Source: Buxus sempervirens
Lineage: Eukaryota > Streptophyta > Magnoliopsida > Buxales > Buxaceae
Assembly (NCBI GenBank): GCA_947561395.2
Contig: OX387186.1
Span: 47,945,220-48,009,219, forward strand
Direction: 5' to 3'
DNA: 64,000 nucleotides
The position numbers and the translations under genes are program-made. The notes under the pieces are model-generated. The model saw only the letters and a program-made list of their open reading frames with translations. It did not search any database and had not been told where the DNA came from. Position 1 is the stretch's first letter. Each line of letters opens with the position of its first letter. Of this stretch, positions 11,819 to 24,663 are shown in pieces.

Positions 11819-11925
11819 GTGTAACCGGCCTGAGATGCCGGTTACACACAAGGCTCAGTGTATCCGGCATCTTTAGCCGGCTACGAATAAGGCTCTGTTG
11901 ATCCCACCTGAGTTGTCGGATCAAC
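11819..11925. repeat. Palindrome array in the solo LTR (three units)
   Basis: The first unit has an 11-bp stem, GTGTAACCGGC (11,819-11,829) with GCCGGTTACAC (11,837-11,847), loop CTGAGAT. A TGTATCCGGC / GCCGGCTACG unit and a GTTGATCC / GGATCAAC unit (11,897-11,925) follow. The core is close to the TATCCG arrays of the family A LTRs, with paired substitutions in both arms. Confidence 0.8.
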
Positions 11926-13369
11926 CTGAAAACTTGGTTTTTTCGAATTTTTGCATTGGGCTTGGGTGCCTGGGTCTTCTAGGGTGTGCCAATGATTCTG
12001 TGGGCCCCTGTGTGGGCCCACAGTGGTTCAAATGGAACTTAAAAGGCTTCTTTTTGGGGGTTTTCTTAAAATCAAGAACAAAGGAGAAAGTTAAAGATTT
12101 CCTCCTCCTTCTGAACCAGGATCAGCAAAGGGACAGGGATTAAGTGTCCCTATTTAAGGTTTCCTTAGCTGCAAAGTCCATTAACTAACACACATACAAA
12201 TAGGAATTGATCAAAAGAAACTAATAAATAAATATCACCTCAAAGTGTATGCATGTTCCCTATATTTAAGTGCTGAAAAATACTTTTATGAACACAAAAA
12301 TTTTGATGTATAGGATGAGTAAAACATGACCTAACTGTACTTCTAATGATCAAGCATGTGAGCATGTATATGAAATTCTTAAGGGAAGGTGATGTAGCTG
12401 ATCTCATATGGACAAAATAGTAACTAAAATGGGATAAAGTCATGGTATGAATGCACAAAACAGCAACAAGAAAGTCATGATTTCGTTCATACACAAAATA
12501 GTAAGAAAAACATGATTTTCTTCATAAGCATGCTTCAAGTGACTAATGAAGATATTACATACATACTCAAAGGAAAAACAATAGCTAAGCCATGTATTAA
12601 ATAAGCAAAATTAGTCCTAACATACAACATCCATGATTCACAAGATAAGATAAGGAACTATAAACTACTCATAAAAAAACAACTAGAGAAAGGATAAGGG
12701 GGGTTACACAAGGGATACAAAAGATTGGATGCACAAGAGGAAGATGCTCCTCTTCTTGATGAAAATAGAACAAAAATAAAGAAAACAAGCAAAGTAGTGG
12801 CCGAATGGGGGGTACATGACCACCTTCAAGCCATCAAAGTACCTCCCATTCTTTCTTTATACTACCAACACCTCACCTTTCTTGCCATGTGGGAGTAACC
12901 ATTCTCGAAGTGGCTTACAAGAGACTAGTGGGGGAAGAAGACATGCAATATCCCATAACAAAACATCATATATGCAAACATGCTTCAAATCACTCTATAT
13001 TCATATATGTTAAACAAAAGTCATGGGGAAGCCATACCTTAGGGTTGGAATCTTCCTTAGAGATGTGCTTGAGTCCTCTTGTGGCACAACAATCCTTGGG
13101 CAGCACCTCCTCCTCTCCAAATGACCTCTAACACCTCCTTCTTGAGCAACAATGGGGGGAGAAGAAAGTGGGAAGGGTTTCTTCAAGACTTGGAATGGCT
13201 TGGAAGAGATGAAGAGAGTTTGGGAGAGAGAATGGAGCTCTTGGAGAAGAAGATGGTGGGAGATAAAGTGTGCTCAAAAAATGAGAGAGAGAGCCCATAC
13301 GTATGGGGCTTGGGGGGTTTTATTCATGTGGCAATGGGATGGGCATGCATGCATGGGGGGCACAATCAT

Positions 13370-13371
<2 letters not shown>

Positions 13372-13422
<51 letters not shown>
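13372..13422. repeat. (GA)n microsatellite, about 25 units
   Basis: An uninterrupted GA run inside the solo LTR, with a second shorter run at 13,521-13,540. Long Ser-Leu or Arg-Glu reading frames across here are artefacts of the repeat. Confidence 0.95.
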
Positions 13423-13424
<2 letters not shown>

Positions 13425-13619
13425 ATGGGGTGTGTGGCATGCATGTATGATGCACATGCATGCTCATCAACCATGAGAGAGAGGGGATGCATGTATGAAT
13501 GATGATGTATGATCATGGGGGGAGAGAGAGAGAGAGAGAGGGATGCATGCATGGATGATGCCCATGTATGCCTATAGGGGACATCAATCATGAGCAAATC
13601 TTGGTATTTGTGGATTGGT

Positions 13620-13800
13620 TCTTGGAACTTTGGATTTTTACAGATTTAGTCCCTGATACTTTTGGATATTTACAGATTTAGTCCTTGGATACTTTTGATA
13701 TTTACAGATTTAGTCCCTGATACTTTTGGATATTTACAGATTGGTCCCTGGGATATTTTCTCAAGTTTTGATACTTATGGATCTAGTCCTTGATACCCTT
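13620..13800. repeat. Degenerate minisatellite of about 40-50 bp units
   Basis: Four or so units built on TTTACAGATTTAGTCCCTGA followed by TACTTTTGGATA, with unit-length variation. It lies within the solo LTR. Confidence 0.8.
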
Positions 13801-15977
13801 GGATATCTGCAGCTTTACCATTGAGATATTTTTCACTGATTTGGGTAATTACAGATTTAATCCCTGAGACCTTTTTTGCTCAGCTACTTGCCACGTGTGC
13901 AGACTTTTGCCACGTGTGCAGTTTTCTGGCACTGCTGCCCTAGAATTCAACTGCTTACATCTTCTTCATCCGAACTCCGATTCAGGCAAATTCAATTGCG
14001 TTAGAACCGTATCAGAGTCCTCTATTCATTGGCATAGGGTTAAGCAGTTGATTCGGGGTTTAGCAGAAAGTCAACTTTATGCTCCCCTCAAGTTTGACCG
14101 CCCGCAGAACCTTCATCCGGACTCCGATTCCAGCAAACTCAGTTGCGTTGGAACCGTGTCGGGATTCTCTATCTACTGAGATAAAGCAAGGTGGCCAACT
14201 ATCACCTGATCAAAAAGTCAACTTTTTGTCCCCTCGAGGTTTGACTTTCTGCCAGGGTTTTCATTTTCAGCACTTCCAGGGGTGCAAAAATAAGGTGCTT
14301 ACACAAAAATAATAATAAAATGCAGGATAGTGAATACTCTGATCACTTGGTAATCCTCAAAAATACCACAGCAAAATCTCACTTGGCCTTTATTGCTCAA
14401 ACATGGAGGATTGCTTACATTAACTTGGAATGAATCCGCATCCATTGGAGGAGAATCAAACAAGCAGTATGGTACTTGCAAGGAAGGAAAATGGTTAGAA
14501 AAGAAAAAAAATTAGAACATTCCCAAGATTGAGTCATCAACTTATTATTCAGATATTATAGCAGTTCGAAACCATCCATCATGCAGGTTTTGGCAACTTA
14601 GTCCCAGGCTCTTGGTTAAGGCGAGAGAGAATCAAGACAATATGCAATCAAAAGTAGGCCAAAATTCCATTTTGTACCAATTTAAAGGCATAATGTACAT
14701 GTTTCTAACAATGGTCAGGTGTTGTCTTGTGAAATAAATAATAATAAGAATTCAGGATCATGTCTTTCATATGGAGAGAAGATAATGAAAGGCAATCACA
14801 ATGCAATCAGATCACAAAGAAGAAATGTAATAACACTCAAGCTGTTAACTCTCTCTATTTTTTCCCTGAAAAATTAGGAAGAAGGGTCACTTCTCACACT
14901 ATTTGGATTCTTAGCCCAATAGCTGTAGGAGTGTATAATCTGGGTGCCAGAAACAGTTGGGAAGACTGCTAGGTGTATAACCTCAACTAGGCCAATGCAA
15001 ATTCTTATCAAATGTATTAACTCCCTGTAGATTAATAATTTAAGTCATCTAGCAAATACATGATAATAATTTGATCAACTGCCATTCAACCAAGTCCTCT
15101 CATATAGCAAAAGTGGGGCCACAATATTAAGATCCTGATGTGGCTGGCTCACTAACATGAGAATGAGATTAATTTGGAGGTATTTTCATAATTGAAGCTG
15201 ATTTGGAGAATCTTAAAAATAAAATGATTAGCAAGAAGACGATGCACAAACAAGTCCAATGCATGTTTTGTTGCATTAAACCTAACTCTGTTCCAAGTAT
15301 TGCCTTGCCTCATTACTTCAAAAAACTACAAAGCTTTATATGTCCCTATAGGGATTGAGGAGCAGATTAACCACTTCATGTGCATTAATCCTAAGTTTGA
15401 TGGGAGAAACTAAATTGATCAAAGAAAACCTTCCACCAAATGATAAGATGATCAGCTACTTCCAGATAAGCAGAGAATACATGCTTTCTTTAGCTGCTAA
15501 GAAGTGATTTTCTGCCATCATTAGTCCATGTGAATGCATTAGTCCATGTGAATGAAGTGGTGTGATAAAAACGAAGGAATTGAACCATGATTATTCTTTG
15601 GGTCTTTTAGTTTTCCGTTTCCTTCTCTCACGTAAGACAATGAGTCGCATAACGTAAGAGTACCAGCTATTCAGTCTTCCGTTTCCTTCTCTCACAAGAA
15701 AACGGAAGACTAAAATCAGCAGAACGTGTAAAAGAAAGCAATGCCTGTCAATATTCTCAGAGCAGAAGACCACTCAAAATAAATGGAGAGCCTAGAGATC
15801 GGATCATTGTTTTTACCTCTTGCTCCTCCAAAAATCCATTCTTGTGCCTTAGAGTTGTTGGTATTCTTTCACAGAGTTGCCGTATAGCCTTCATTTACCA
15901 AGTTAATAGATCTTTGACGAAGACTCATCCTCTTGGGTAGTTAGATTTCCTTTGTTTTGGTTGTTTATTTTGGTTTT

Positions 15978-16133
15978 CTTTAACACGTTTGTTGAATTTC
16001 GCCTTTGATTTTGGTCATTATCTTTTTACTTTGTTTTGGTAGTCTGCTAAATGTTCTTTAACACGTTTGTTGAATTTCCCCTGTGATTTTGGTAATTATC
16101 TTTTTACTTTGTTTTGGTAGTCTGATAAATGTT
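15978..16133. repeat. 78-bp tandem duplication
   Basis: CTTTAACACGTTTGTTGAAT starts at 15,978 and again at 16,056. The copies differ at only a few bases, so the duplication is fairly recent. Confidence 0.8.
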
Positions 16134-16830
16134 TGCTAAATTTCTTGTTCCAACCTCTGCTTTGAGCCAACAATGCTCCTTGCAATGCCGGGAAAACAAT
16201 AGGAATAACATTTCAGTGGTGGCCCGGAACACTAGAGAACGCTTCCTATCTTAATATCTTCAGTCTCCTTTTTTATATTATCATTTGTTTGTCTTCCTTT
16301 TCTGTCGTTGTTTGCTTCCACAACTATGTCATGATATACCCTAAGGCTGAGAAGTTGGTTGGAAATATAGGCATGGTACGATGTGATTTCTTTAAATTCA
16401 GGCTGTTCTGTTTTTTGGTTTCAGGTGTCTCACAAATCATTGTGCTACTCCCAAACCGGCAAGTGTATTTGAACGAGGCTGTGTTGTCTTGGTACCATAG
16501 TTGCATTCTAGCAAGGTTCCAGACTCAGATTTAGCAGGGAAAAGTTGTTACTCCACAATTATTGCCTCTGTCTGGCTGTATTGCAGCTTCTTACACCACC
16601 AGTCCAGGTACTTTTATCCTTGGCTTATCTCAGATTGATGGTAATTTAATTGGGAATTTCTCGTTTTTATGCAACTTTGTGCGTTGTAGTAATTCTGTAA
16701 AAGAAGTAGCTTTATTTCTTTCTTGGTAGATTGTTTTTGCTTGGACCATTTTTACTTCCTCAATCCTTGTATTATATCGTTATGGCTTTCTGTATGTTTC
16801 ATGATGGATTTATGTTGTGTCATGGCATAA

Positions 16831-17093
16831 AAGTTAGGCCATTCAGTTGGTTTTTTTGTTTAATTTTGGAACAAAAGAATGTTGTGCTTTTACTGTCACC
16901 CTCTCTCTTTGTTCAAAACATTTGTGCATCTTGCCGGTACAAAATGGATTTTTTTTAAAGACCTGTCCCCTGAAAATACTCACTTGGATGCTTGCTAGAA
17001 ATACCTAAAATCTCACTTGTTCTTATCTAACACGTGCCTATGTTTCTTTTGTTCCAAAATTAAACAAAAAACCAACTCAATTGCCTAACTTTG
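16831..17093. repeat. Inverted repeat with arms of about 48 bp
   Basis: The left arm near 16,831-16,878 contains TTGTTTAATTTTGGAACAAA. The right arm near 17,046-17,093 is its reverse complement with a few changes. The spacer is about 170 bp. It could be the edges of a small unrecognised element. Confidence 0.6.
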
Positions 17094-17359
17094 ATGAAAT
17101 GGTTATTTAAAAAATGGAGAAGATATTTTAGCTTTAATTATACGATATATTGATTCATTAGATATAAGATAGATATACCTAATCTTCTAACAACTTTTTT
17201 TTATTGGATTTCAATTTTAGTGTGTAACTCAAATATAAAACATTTATTTGAAAATGATATATTTGTACACATTTGCAGATTTTCTGTTGGTCTTGATATA
17301 GTAAGCCCTCCACTCTCATGGAGTTCTATATAATCATCACCTTCTTATGTTATTATTTT

Positions 17360-19520
17360 AAGGGTAAATTACTAGAGCTGTAAGTAGGGCGGGCTGGGCT
17401 GGGTTTCAATGAGTTCGGGCTCAACCCTAACTAAAATTGGTGAACCCAAACTCTCCTCGGTCTGCCCTAACCCAAACTCTTTGAACCCAAACCCAACCCT
17501 AAAATTATTTCTTGAGTTCGGGTTGGGTTTGAGCCAGCCCAAACTTTTTTTCTACTTGATACAATGATACATTCACATATATAAGACTACAATATTTCGA
17601 TATATATAATAAAGTTTATTGGCATACATTGACTTGTTTGTGTATTAGGTTAAAAAATGATCTCTATAAGTCCACCAAATTTTTGATGTGTGTAAAGAGC
17701 CTTAGAACAAAATATTCACTAAGATATTTATGAGTTTCACATGTCTTCCAATCTGATGCATCCATCCATCATAACGCATGGAATTAACAGCAATACAAAA
17801 AATATAGTAGCATAATTAATCCTAACAAGGCATCCTCTACTCTCAAAGAAACAATAGATAGAAAATGATGACTTGATTAGCAAGGCATCCCTACATTTCC
17901 CACTCAATCACTATTTCACAAAAATTGCAATGTTGCATACAGGACCTACCCCATTTGAAATTCCAGAATTAGTTTCATTGCATTTTCACATTGTTTAAGT
18001 ATTCAAACCTTAATCTAAAAATAATACATTTTACAAAATCAATCAACTTTTGTAATTTTAAATAGACTTAATATTCATGTTTCCTATCTCTTCTAATTAC
18101 TTTAGAATCTACGCTTTTTTTTTTAGCCGAGTTAGAATCTACGTTTCAAATATTAGAACCACGAAATTATATAAGAAACACATAACTCATTTGCATATGA
18201 CCAAACAAGAACAATAAATCAAGATTTTAGGGGATATATGTTGATGTTAAAAATAATATAAAATAAAATACTAATAAAGTAACAAGATTTTCTGTTTTGC
18301 TACCTTATCGGAAATCAAATTTTAATGAAATTTTGCATCTAGCAGTAAAAGATTGGGAATTGAAATATCTGAACTAACTTTGTAGTCAAAGAGGTAAATA
18401 ATTTTAGATTATATGGTGCATAGCCGAGGAAAAGAAACAAACTCTCCCAAGCACACATTAATGGATCTTATCCAAATCGAGTACTAGAAAAGAGAGGAAT
18501 TAAACAGTACCCTGAAAGCAGTGAACAAATGGGGAAAGATGAGATGCCCAATTTAAAGAGAGATGCCCGATTTGACAAAAATAGCAATCGCAAATCCCTT
18601 GTGACTTGTGAGCGATGGATCTGTATCGCAAATCCCTTGTGAGCAATCGCAAATCCCTTGCTACTGGAACTGTACCCCACTGTATTGACAGCGACGCCGA
18701 CGGCAACTATATTGCTAGCTCTTGCGATCGAGCTCCTTTGTTGGGGGTTTGTCTAGCTAGGTTGTCTTTGAGATGTGAGGTATTTATAATAGAAGAGAGG
18801 GACAGTAAGTCACTGAGAGGCGCGAGCAATTCCAACTTCCATGGTAGAGATATGGGAGAAGACAAGAAACTTTTAAGTTTGCAGGAGACAATCGTATGGA
18901 GGTTTGCAGGAGGGGGTTTTAGTGGTATATATACTTCGGGTTATTCGGGTTTTTCGGGTTGTACCTTGTGAGCCCGAGCCCAACCCGAACTCAACTTCGG
19001 GCTCAAGATTGAGCCCGGCCCAAACCCAAACCCAAACTTATTTCTTAAATCGGGCTGTTATTCGGGCTGGGTTGGGCGGGCTTCGGGCGGTCCGGGCCAA
19101 ACTTACAGCTCTATAAATTACACTTACCTCCCTTGAGGTATGACATAATTACACTTACCTCCCTTGGGATTTCTGATATAACACTGTCACCCCTTGACGT
19201 TTATGTGTGGGTCACACTAACACCCCCTCACTACACTTTCCGTCAAAAAAATAACGGCACATCATTAAAAAATAAATAACTTTTGAATGTATGACTAAAA
19301 ATTAATTTAGTCATACATTTTTGGAAATTTTTAGTCATACATTCAAAAGTTATTTATTTTTTAATGATCTGCCGTTATTTTTTTGACGGAAAGTGTAGTG
19401 AGGGGGTGTTAGTGTGACCCACACATAAATGTCAAGGGGTGACAATGTTATATCAGAAACCCCAAGGGAGGTAAGTGTAATTATGTCATACCTCAAGGGA
19501 GGTAAGTGTAATTTGCCCTT
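17360..19520. mobile_element. Foldback MITE with long inverted arms, split by a hAT insertion
   Basis: The outer ends AAGGGTAAATTACACTTACC (from 17,360) and its near reverse complement GTAAGTGTAATTTGCCCTT (to 19,520) are the tips. Removing the hAT insertion leaves an element of about 410 bp that is almost one long inverted repeat centred near 19,314, with a short AT-rich centre. TACCTCCCTTG-type motifs repeat within each arm. No coding capacity. The target duplication is not clear, so the superfamily (Mutator-like is one possibility) is open. Confidence 0.85.
17373..19113. mobile_element. Non-autonomous hAT-like element, 1.74 kb, 8-bp target duplication
   Basis: Terminal inverted repeats TAGAGCTGTAAGT (17,373) and its complement ACTTACAGCTCTA (to 19,113) are flanked on both sides by TAAATTAC (17,365-17,372 and 19,114-19,121). 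An 8-bp duplication and this TIR style are hAT hallmarks. Subterminal GGGCTGGGC / GGGCGGGC-type repeats lie at both ends. No transposase is seen, and the inner part is AT-rich filler. It inserted into the tip of the foldback MITE. Confidence 0.9.
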
Positions 19521-22500
19521 CTTTTAATTACCATTTCTTTTTTTTCCTTACTGCTTTTAAGTCTTTTTCAATGTTTTTATTTCCATTGATGCATACTTGA
19601 TTTCTTTTAAGGGTTTTACTTTCTTCATTTTCCCATCTGCATTACTGTTAAACTAGTTAGGTTAGTAGACTTAAAATCTTTCATGAAGCATTTGTTAGGA
19701 AAAAAAAAAAGAGGGAGAATAATACTGTTTGGGAGCATTAACACGTAAGATAAATGAAGATACAAAAGGACAAAAAAAAAACTTTATAGTTTTGGCACCA
19801 ATAAGATTCAGGTTTTTTCTTTTGTGAAAGCTGATATAGTTCAGGTTTTCACTTCACCTGGTAACAATTTCAGAAGTATAGTTTTGCATTTCAACATATA
19901 TTGAACTATTTATTCCTTCTCCAATTGTTCAACATATGTATGAGAGATAGCAAGCAAAACAAATGAAGATAGAAAGATGACCATATCATGCTAAGACATT
20001 AACAGTTGGCCACGAGAGGGGATTAGGAGCTCAATGGACTCAATAAGAGAACAATTGGAGGATGTGGTGTTACCATCCACATCTATAGTTACCTCATTAG
20101 CAAGTCATAAGAGAACAATTGGAGGACGTGGTGTTACCATCAACATTGGTTTGGATGTTTCAAAGTTTTCTATCTTTTACTGCCCTCTTTCTATCTTCCT
20201 CTTCTACTGTTGTCACTTCCATGAATGCATAGTTTGGCTTAGGTTCTTTGGGTCTAGACAATCTCTCGATCAGTATAGGGTTACCATGTTGTTGATTCAG
20301 CGGCTATGGTGGATTATTCTATATTATAAGGTAAATCAATTGAAAATTCAATGTACAAGCTCTCATCAAATATTACACTCCTTTATGAAAGAAAAATTCA
20401 TCAATCTAAAAAGTTAGACAATATACAATAGCATTGACAGGCTCAAATTCAGCCCAACATTTGGAAGCTTTTTATGCAATCTAAGGTAAAAGCTTGTTTG
20501 CTTTTGAAATGGGAGCTTGGCATTTGCACTTTATTATTCTATTCATCAATGTATGGTTTGTTTTCTTCTTTTAAGTGTCATGATATATTTCTTGGATGAA
20601 TGGAATCTATTCCTTTTCTTCATTTCCTTTCAAAGTTTTATTTATTTTTTTGAAGCAAATATATAATGAAAAAATATTTTATTTTATTGATATATTAGAT
20701 TTTCTCATGGAAAAAAATTATCCTTTCAAATTACTAAAATAATTTTGGGCAGCATCATTGACCATATGGAGCACTACAGAGTTGTTGTAAAAGGTTCAGA
20801 GAAATTTTTATACTGATTCAGTGATTCATCAAACCTTCAAAACCATGGTTGCATATCCTTTGTACATGAAATTCTCAAAACTGTAATGTTTTCATTTATG
20901 CTGAAATTAAATTAGATATTGTCTCTAATTGTAATCCTTAAAGAAGTAGGATATCAAAATTTAAGGAATAATATTTTCCTCTCCCATTCTGAATTGCTGT
21001 TTTTATTCTAAAAACCAAATAATTAGCAAACACCCCATGCGTTGCACGGGGATGGATAAAAAGTTATGTATATTATTATATAAAATTCTGTAATGAATTT
21101 AAGGAAGAATCTTTTCCTCTCCTCTTCTGAATTGTTGTTTTATGCTAACTATTTTCTTTGTTTTGGCACTCTGTTATTGTCATTCTTGAATTCCCTTCTG
21201 GATTGCTCTTGCAAATCAGATTACTAAACCAGTACCCATTATCACTAAATAGTTAGCATGTTGGACTACTTTTCATGGCTTGATGTTTAATTAAAATAAA
21301 TATATTGCATTAATGCTTGATGAGAGATGATAAACTTCTTTTCTGGGAAGTATTGTCTTATTAGGTGTTATATCTTGCAATTGGCATCATTGGGAACTTA
21401 ATTCAATTGTGGAAAGAACACCATGAATATTGCAGCTCGACTAAAAAGGTCCTCTTGAACTTGGGAAGCCTTGATTTAAAGAAAAATTGCAGGTCATTTC
21501 GCCATTGGAAACGCTAAAGAGTTCTTCTCTATGTAGAGTTAATTTACTAAGTAACTGAGACTATCTATTGTAGTAGTTGGATTTAATTTGGGTGAATCCT
21601 TGGATGCAAATATAACTAAGATTATCTATTGTAACAGTTGGCTTTAAATTTGAGTGAGTCCTTGGAGGCAAAGTTACAATGGAATTTTCAGGTTTTGTTT
21701 AGGGCTTAGCAATGATGACAAAAATCAATGATGTAATTAATTGAAATTTTTATACAAAGATATGTCTGTGAAGCCATATTTTTTTGTTTTTTTTGTTTTA
21801 ATGATGTAATTACCTCAACTAACATCTCTATATTTTAGATAAAAATTGATGGAATTCTTAGGATATTAAATGGTCTAAACTATGGAATTAATTCTGTGAT
21901 CCACTGGCTACTGAACATAATGAGGTGTTAACAGGTATTTTAGTAGTAACTGACGGGAAAGGAAAAAATTTAGTATATTGTGTAACAAACAAGGTTTACA
22001 AAACAAATACTATTTGGCAAAAACTACGTTACAACCAAATTTAGATTATATATACAAGCTAATTTTAAGGTAAAAAACCTTTATACATCAATCCAGAAAC
22101 GATTGATGTGTGCGTGTATATCAGGAATACCAATATTTATTTTTGGTTCAAAGAAAAAAGGTGTGTGTATATAGATAATATACATAGATATAAAAAAAGG
22201 CGTTGATGTAGGAATAAATAAGGAATAACTAGGAAAAAATCTCGAGTTTATTCAATAGAGGTACAATAAGCAAGCTTGATCCCTTGTTTGTTTGTTGATA
22301 TAGTTCCAAGCAAACTCACCCAATTGAGGATAATGCCATAATTATATTTTTATAAATCCAGTTATTTAATCTATTCACTTGAGCTTTTTCTTTCTATTCG
22401 TCTCATAAAAATATATAAATAAAAGATATTTTTGTCGTTATAGTATAGAATATGGGATCATATGAGAGCAATACAATAATAAATAGGTATGAATAAAGCA

Positions 22501-23790
22501 AGAAAAACGGGGATATTAGGAATACCAATATTTATTTTTTCATTCTTATTCACTTATTTCATTCTTGCAATGGATAGATCTTAGCATAGCTAAAGATTCC
22601 AATATTTTTGTAGATCCTGAAAATTAATACAAAGTTTTCACTCCATTTACTTGAATTTCATACTCCTTGGGCTATTTGATCTTGCAAACAAAACTCTGCT
22701 TCCAAAAACACAATTAAATCCTCCAACCCACTAATGTCTCTTGAAACATCACCTGATGCTCTTCTTGAGGGATAGAAAAGTACAGCATTTTGTCAATGGA
22801 TAGGTTCACTTTACACCTACATGCTATGAAGCATCACTTTCTTTATACTGCTAATCTATTTTGTCTCACATCAAATAGTTTATCCAAGATAGAATCAAAT
22901 GCTCTTAGATATTGATTTGGATTTACTTTTCTCTTACTTTACCTCAGAATTTACAAAAGCTCTCAAACACAAAAATATCTCTCACTTTATTGCTCTATTA
23001 ACGTGTTAATATAATATTTAAATATTTCAGTTAAAAGTAATCCGTTAGATCATTATAATTGGGTTCCGTACCATAATTCTTTCGGTTAAAATGGAAACAC
23101 CTCTTTTGTGTTAGTGAGATGGATCACCCCTTGAATTTTTAAGCTTTCATTAGTGTTGGTTTCAATACTTACCTTGTACTGTAATTAATTTTGTCTCCAT
23201 CAATGATTTTGCATATTTATTTAATAACAATATTAAGGATATTATAACTTTCTATCTTTATAGTACTTATAACATGGTATAGTTAACGTAGCTTACAAGC
23301 AGACAATTATGGGAACCGACATACTTCGATGTGTTAAAAAAGTCAAGAAAAATAGCAAATACCAAATGTTAAGTTGAAGGCATAATATACCTAAAATTCA
23401 TAAATGTTAAGTTAAATTCATGTCAATCACACATTTTACCTACATTTGAAAAATCAACAGTACGCCCATGCAGTATATCCTGGGCAGATATATACTCCAA
23501 TAGAAGGCAATATTATCACCAGTTTATCATCTGCACTGAAAAAGGATTGTAATTAAGAAAGTTAAATAGCTAAGAGCCCATGCTAACTGTTCTTCAAGGA
23601 ATTTGTAGCACTTCAAATGAATCATTCACATCTTGACTTATATTCTATTTGTTGAAATTATTGACCAAAACATACTAAAACCAAATTTTCTAAACTAAAC
23701 AGTTATGTATATAACGTTCTATATCCCTATTACTATAATCTATACCTGTGCATCGCACGGGTTGTTTGCTGGTATATATATATAGGAATC
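19521..23790. other. Long AT-rich stretch, no recognised gene
   Basis: No conserved domain or convincing exon. A 30-base motif containing AAGAGAACAATTGGAGGA is duplicated near 20,044 and 20,108. AGGAATACCAATATTTATTTTT occurs in two places (about 22,124 and 22,517). The sequence has the character of decayed intergenic DNA. Confidence 0.5.
21019..23770. repeat. Two opposed Helitron-end-like motifs (uncertain)
   Basis: Near 21,019-21,043 GCAAACACCCCATGCGTTGC is followed by ACGGGG. Near 23,747-23,770 the reverse complement shows GCAAACAACCCGTGCGATGC. Plant Helitron ends often carry CCCGTGCNNNGCACGGG-type sequence near a TATA-rich tip. The two motifs face each other, so they are more likely two separate element ends than one Helitron. 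No CTRR end was found. Confidence 0.3.
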
Positions 23791-24238
23791 GGATTTCTCT
23801 TAGATTTCACGAGAGAGCTCCAAACCCCAAGCTCTAAACCCCGGTAGCTCCTTGTCGTCTTTGACGTGGCTGCCTACTTGGATCGACTGCTCAGTTTCTC
23901 AGACCATAACTATCAATGAAAGCGAGGATTTCTCTTTACTCTTATACTCTTTATTTAATTGCGGTTCACCCCATGTCTCCAAATCCTGAAGGCTAAATTG
24001 TCACTGATGTGCGAGTTCATTGATAATGGCAGCGAAGATTTGCGACTGTTAAGAGTTGGTGAAGATTTCGGGACCGTTAAGAGTTGGATGAAATTATGGG
24101 TAGTAGTGTTCCTGAATCGAATAGCATTCAATGGCAAGGACTCCAAAGGTTTTTATTCTCCTCTTCTCCTACAAACGGCAAGCCTGGTAAACAAATTTGG
24201 TCTCAAGGAAGCCTTTCTCACTTACCCGGTATAGCAAG

Positions 24239-24366
24239 CCTGGTTCTGGTATGTTCTTGTATTTCCTCCAATCCTACTTTTTCTCCCTTTCTAATGCACA
24301 ACCCTGGTTCTGGTATGTTCTCGTATTTCCTCCGATCTTGCTTTTTCTCCCTTTCTTATATGCTCT
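24239..24366. repeat. 64-bp tandem duplication
   Basis: CCTGGTTCTGGTATGTTCT begins at 24,239 and again at 24,303. Overlapping reading frames here come from the duplication and are not called genes. Confidence 0.8.
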
Positions 24367-24663
24367 GCTTTTTTTCCCTTTCTAATGCATGTTTTATGTT
24401 TGACAAATTTCCTTTGTAGCAATTGAGAAGTTAGGACACACCGAAAGAATTATTACTTTTTAATGCATGTTTTTGCTCTTGAACATTGCTCTCTTTCTGA
24501 GAACTCCAAAAAGAGAAGACAAGACTTCACGGGGATGGGTAAATGTCATATGTTTAACTTTTAACCATAGTTTATTTTAAAGTGGATTTTCAACGATATC
24601 TGTTGTTCCAGAAGAAAAAGAATCATTTTAGGAACTAAAATAAACTATGCAATAGCTAAAACA

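Larger units (their letters stand above)
10762..14303 (-). mobile_element. Solo LTR, 3.54 kb, target duplication CAAAA (family B relative)
   Basis: The plus strand starts TGTGCGCACC and ends GGTGCTTACA. The flanks 10,757-10,761 and 14,304-14,308 are both CAAAA. Its left end matches the left end of the LTR at 59,951 (GTGCGTGCCTCGGGA, GGAGTCGCCACTGCCTGA), and both right ends read GGGGTGCAAAAAT then GGTG..TACA. That second copy has its purine tract on the right, so both LTRs read on the minus strand. No internal sequence remains here, so recombination has removed it. The LTR is enlarged by simple repeats near 13.3-13.8 kb. Confidence 0.88.
14304..17359. other. AT-rich stretch with no recognised gene
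   Basis: Only short reading frames occur and none is recognised. A minus-strand segment near 14,430-14,480 (PYCLFDSPPMDADSF) could be an old exon but has no supporting neighbour. Two local repeats are listed separately. Confidence 0.45.

Noticed and set aside
13079-13597. Overlapping frames with Arg-Glu or Ser-Leu repeats
   Set aside because: They are translations of the GA microsatellites in the solo LTR.
16289-16958. Candidate host exons in AT-rich sequence
   Set aside because: The frames are short, hydrophobic and without recognised domain or consistent splice borders.
22100-22620. Possible organelle-derived DNA
   Set aside because: The base composition is suggestive, but I recognise no plastid or mitochondrial gene.
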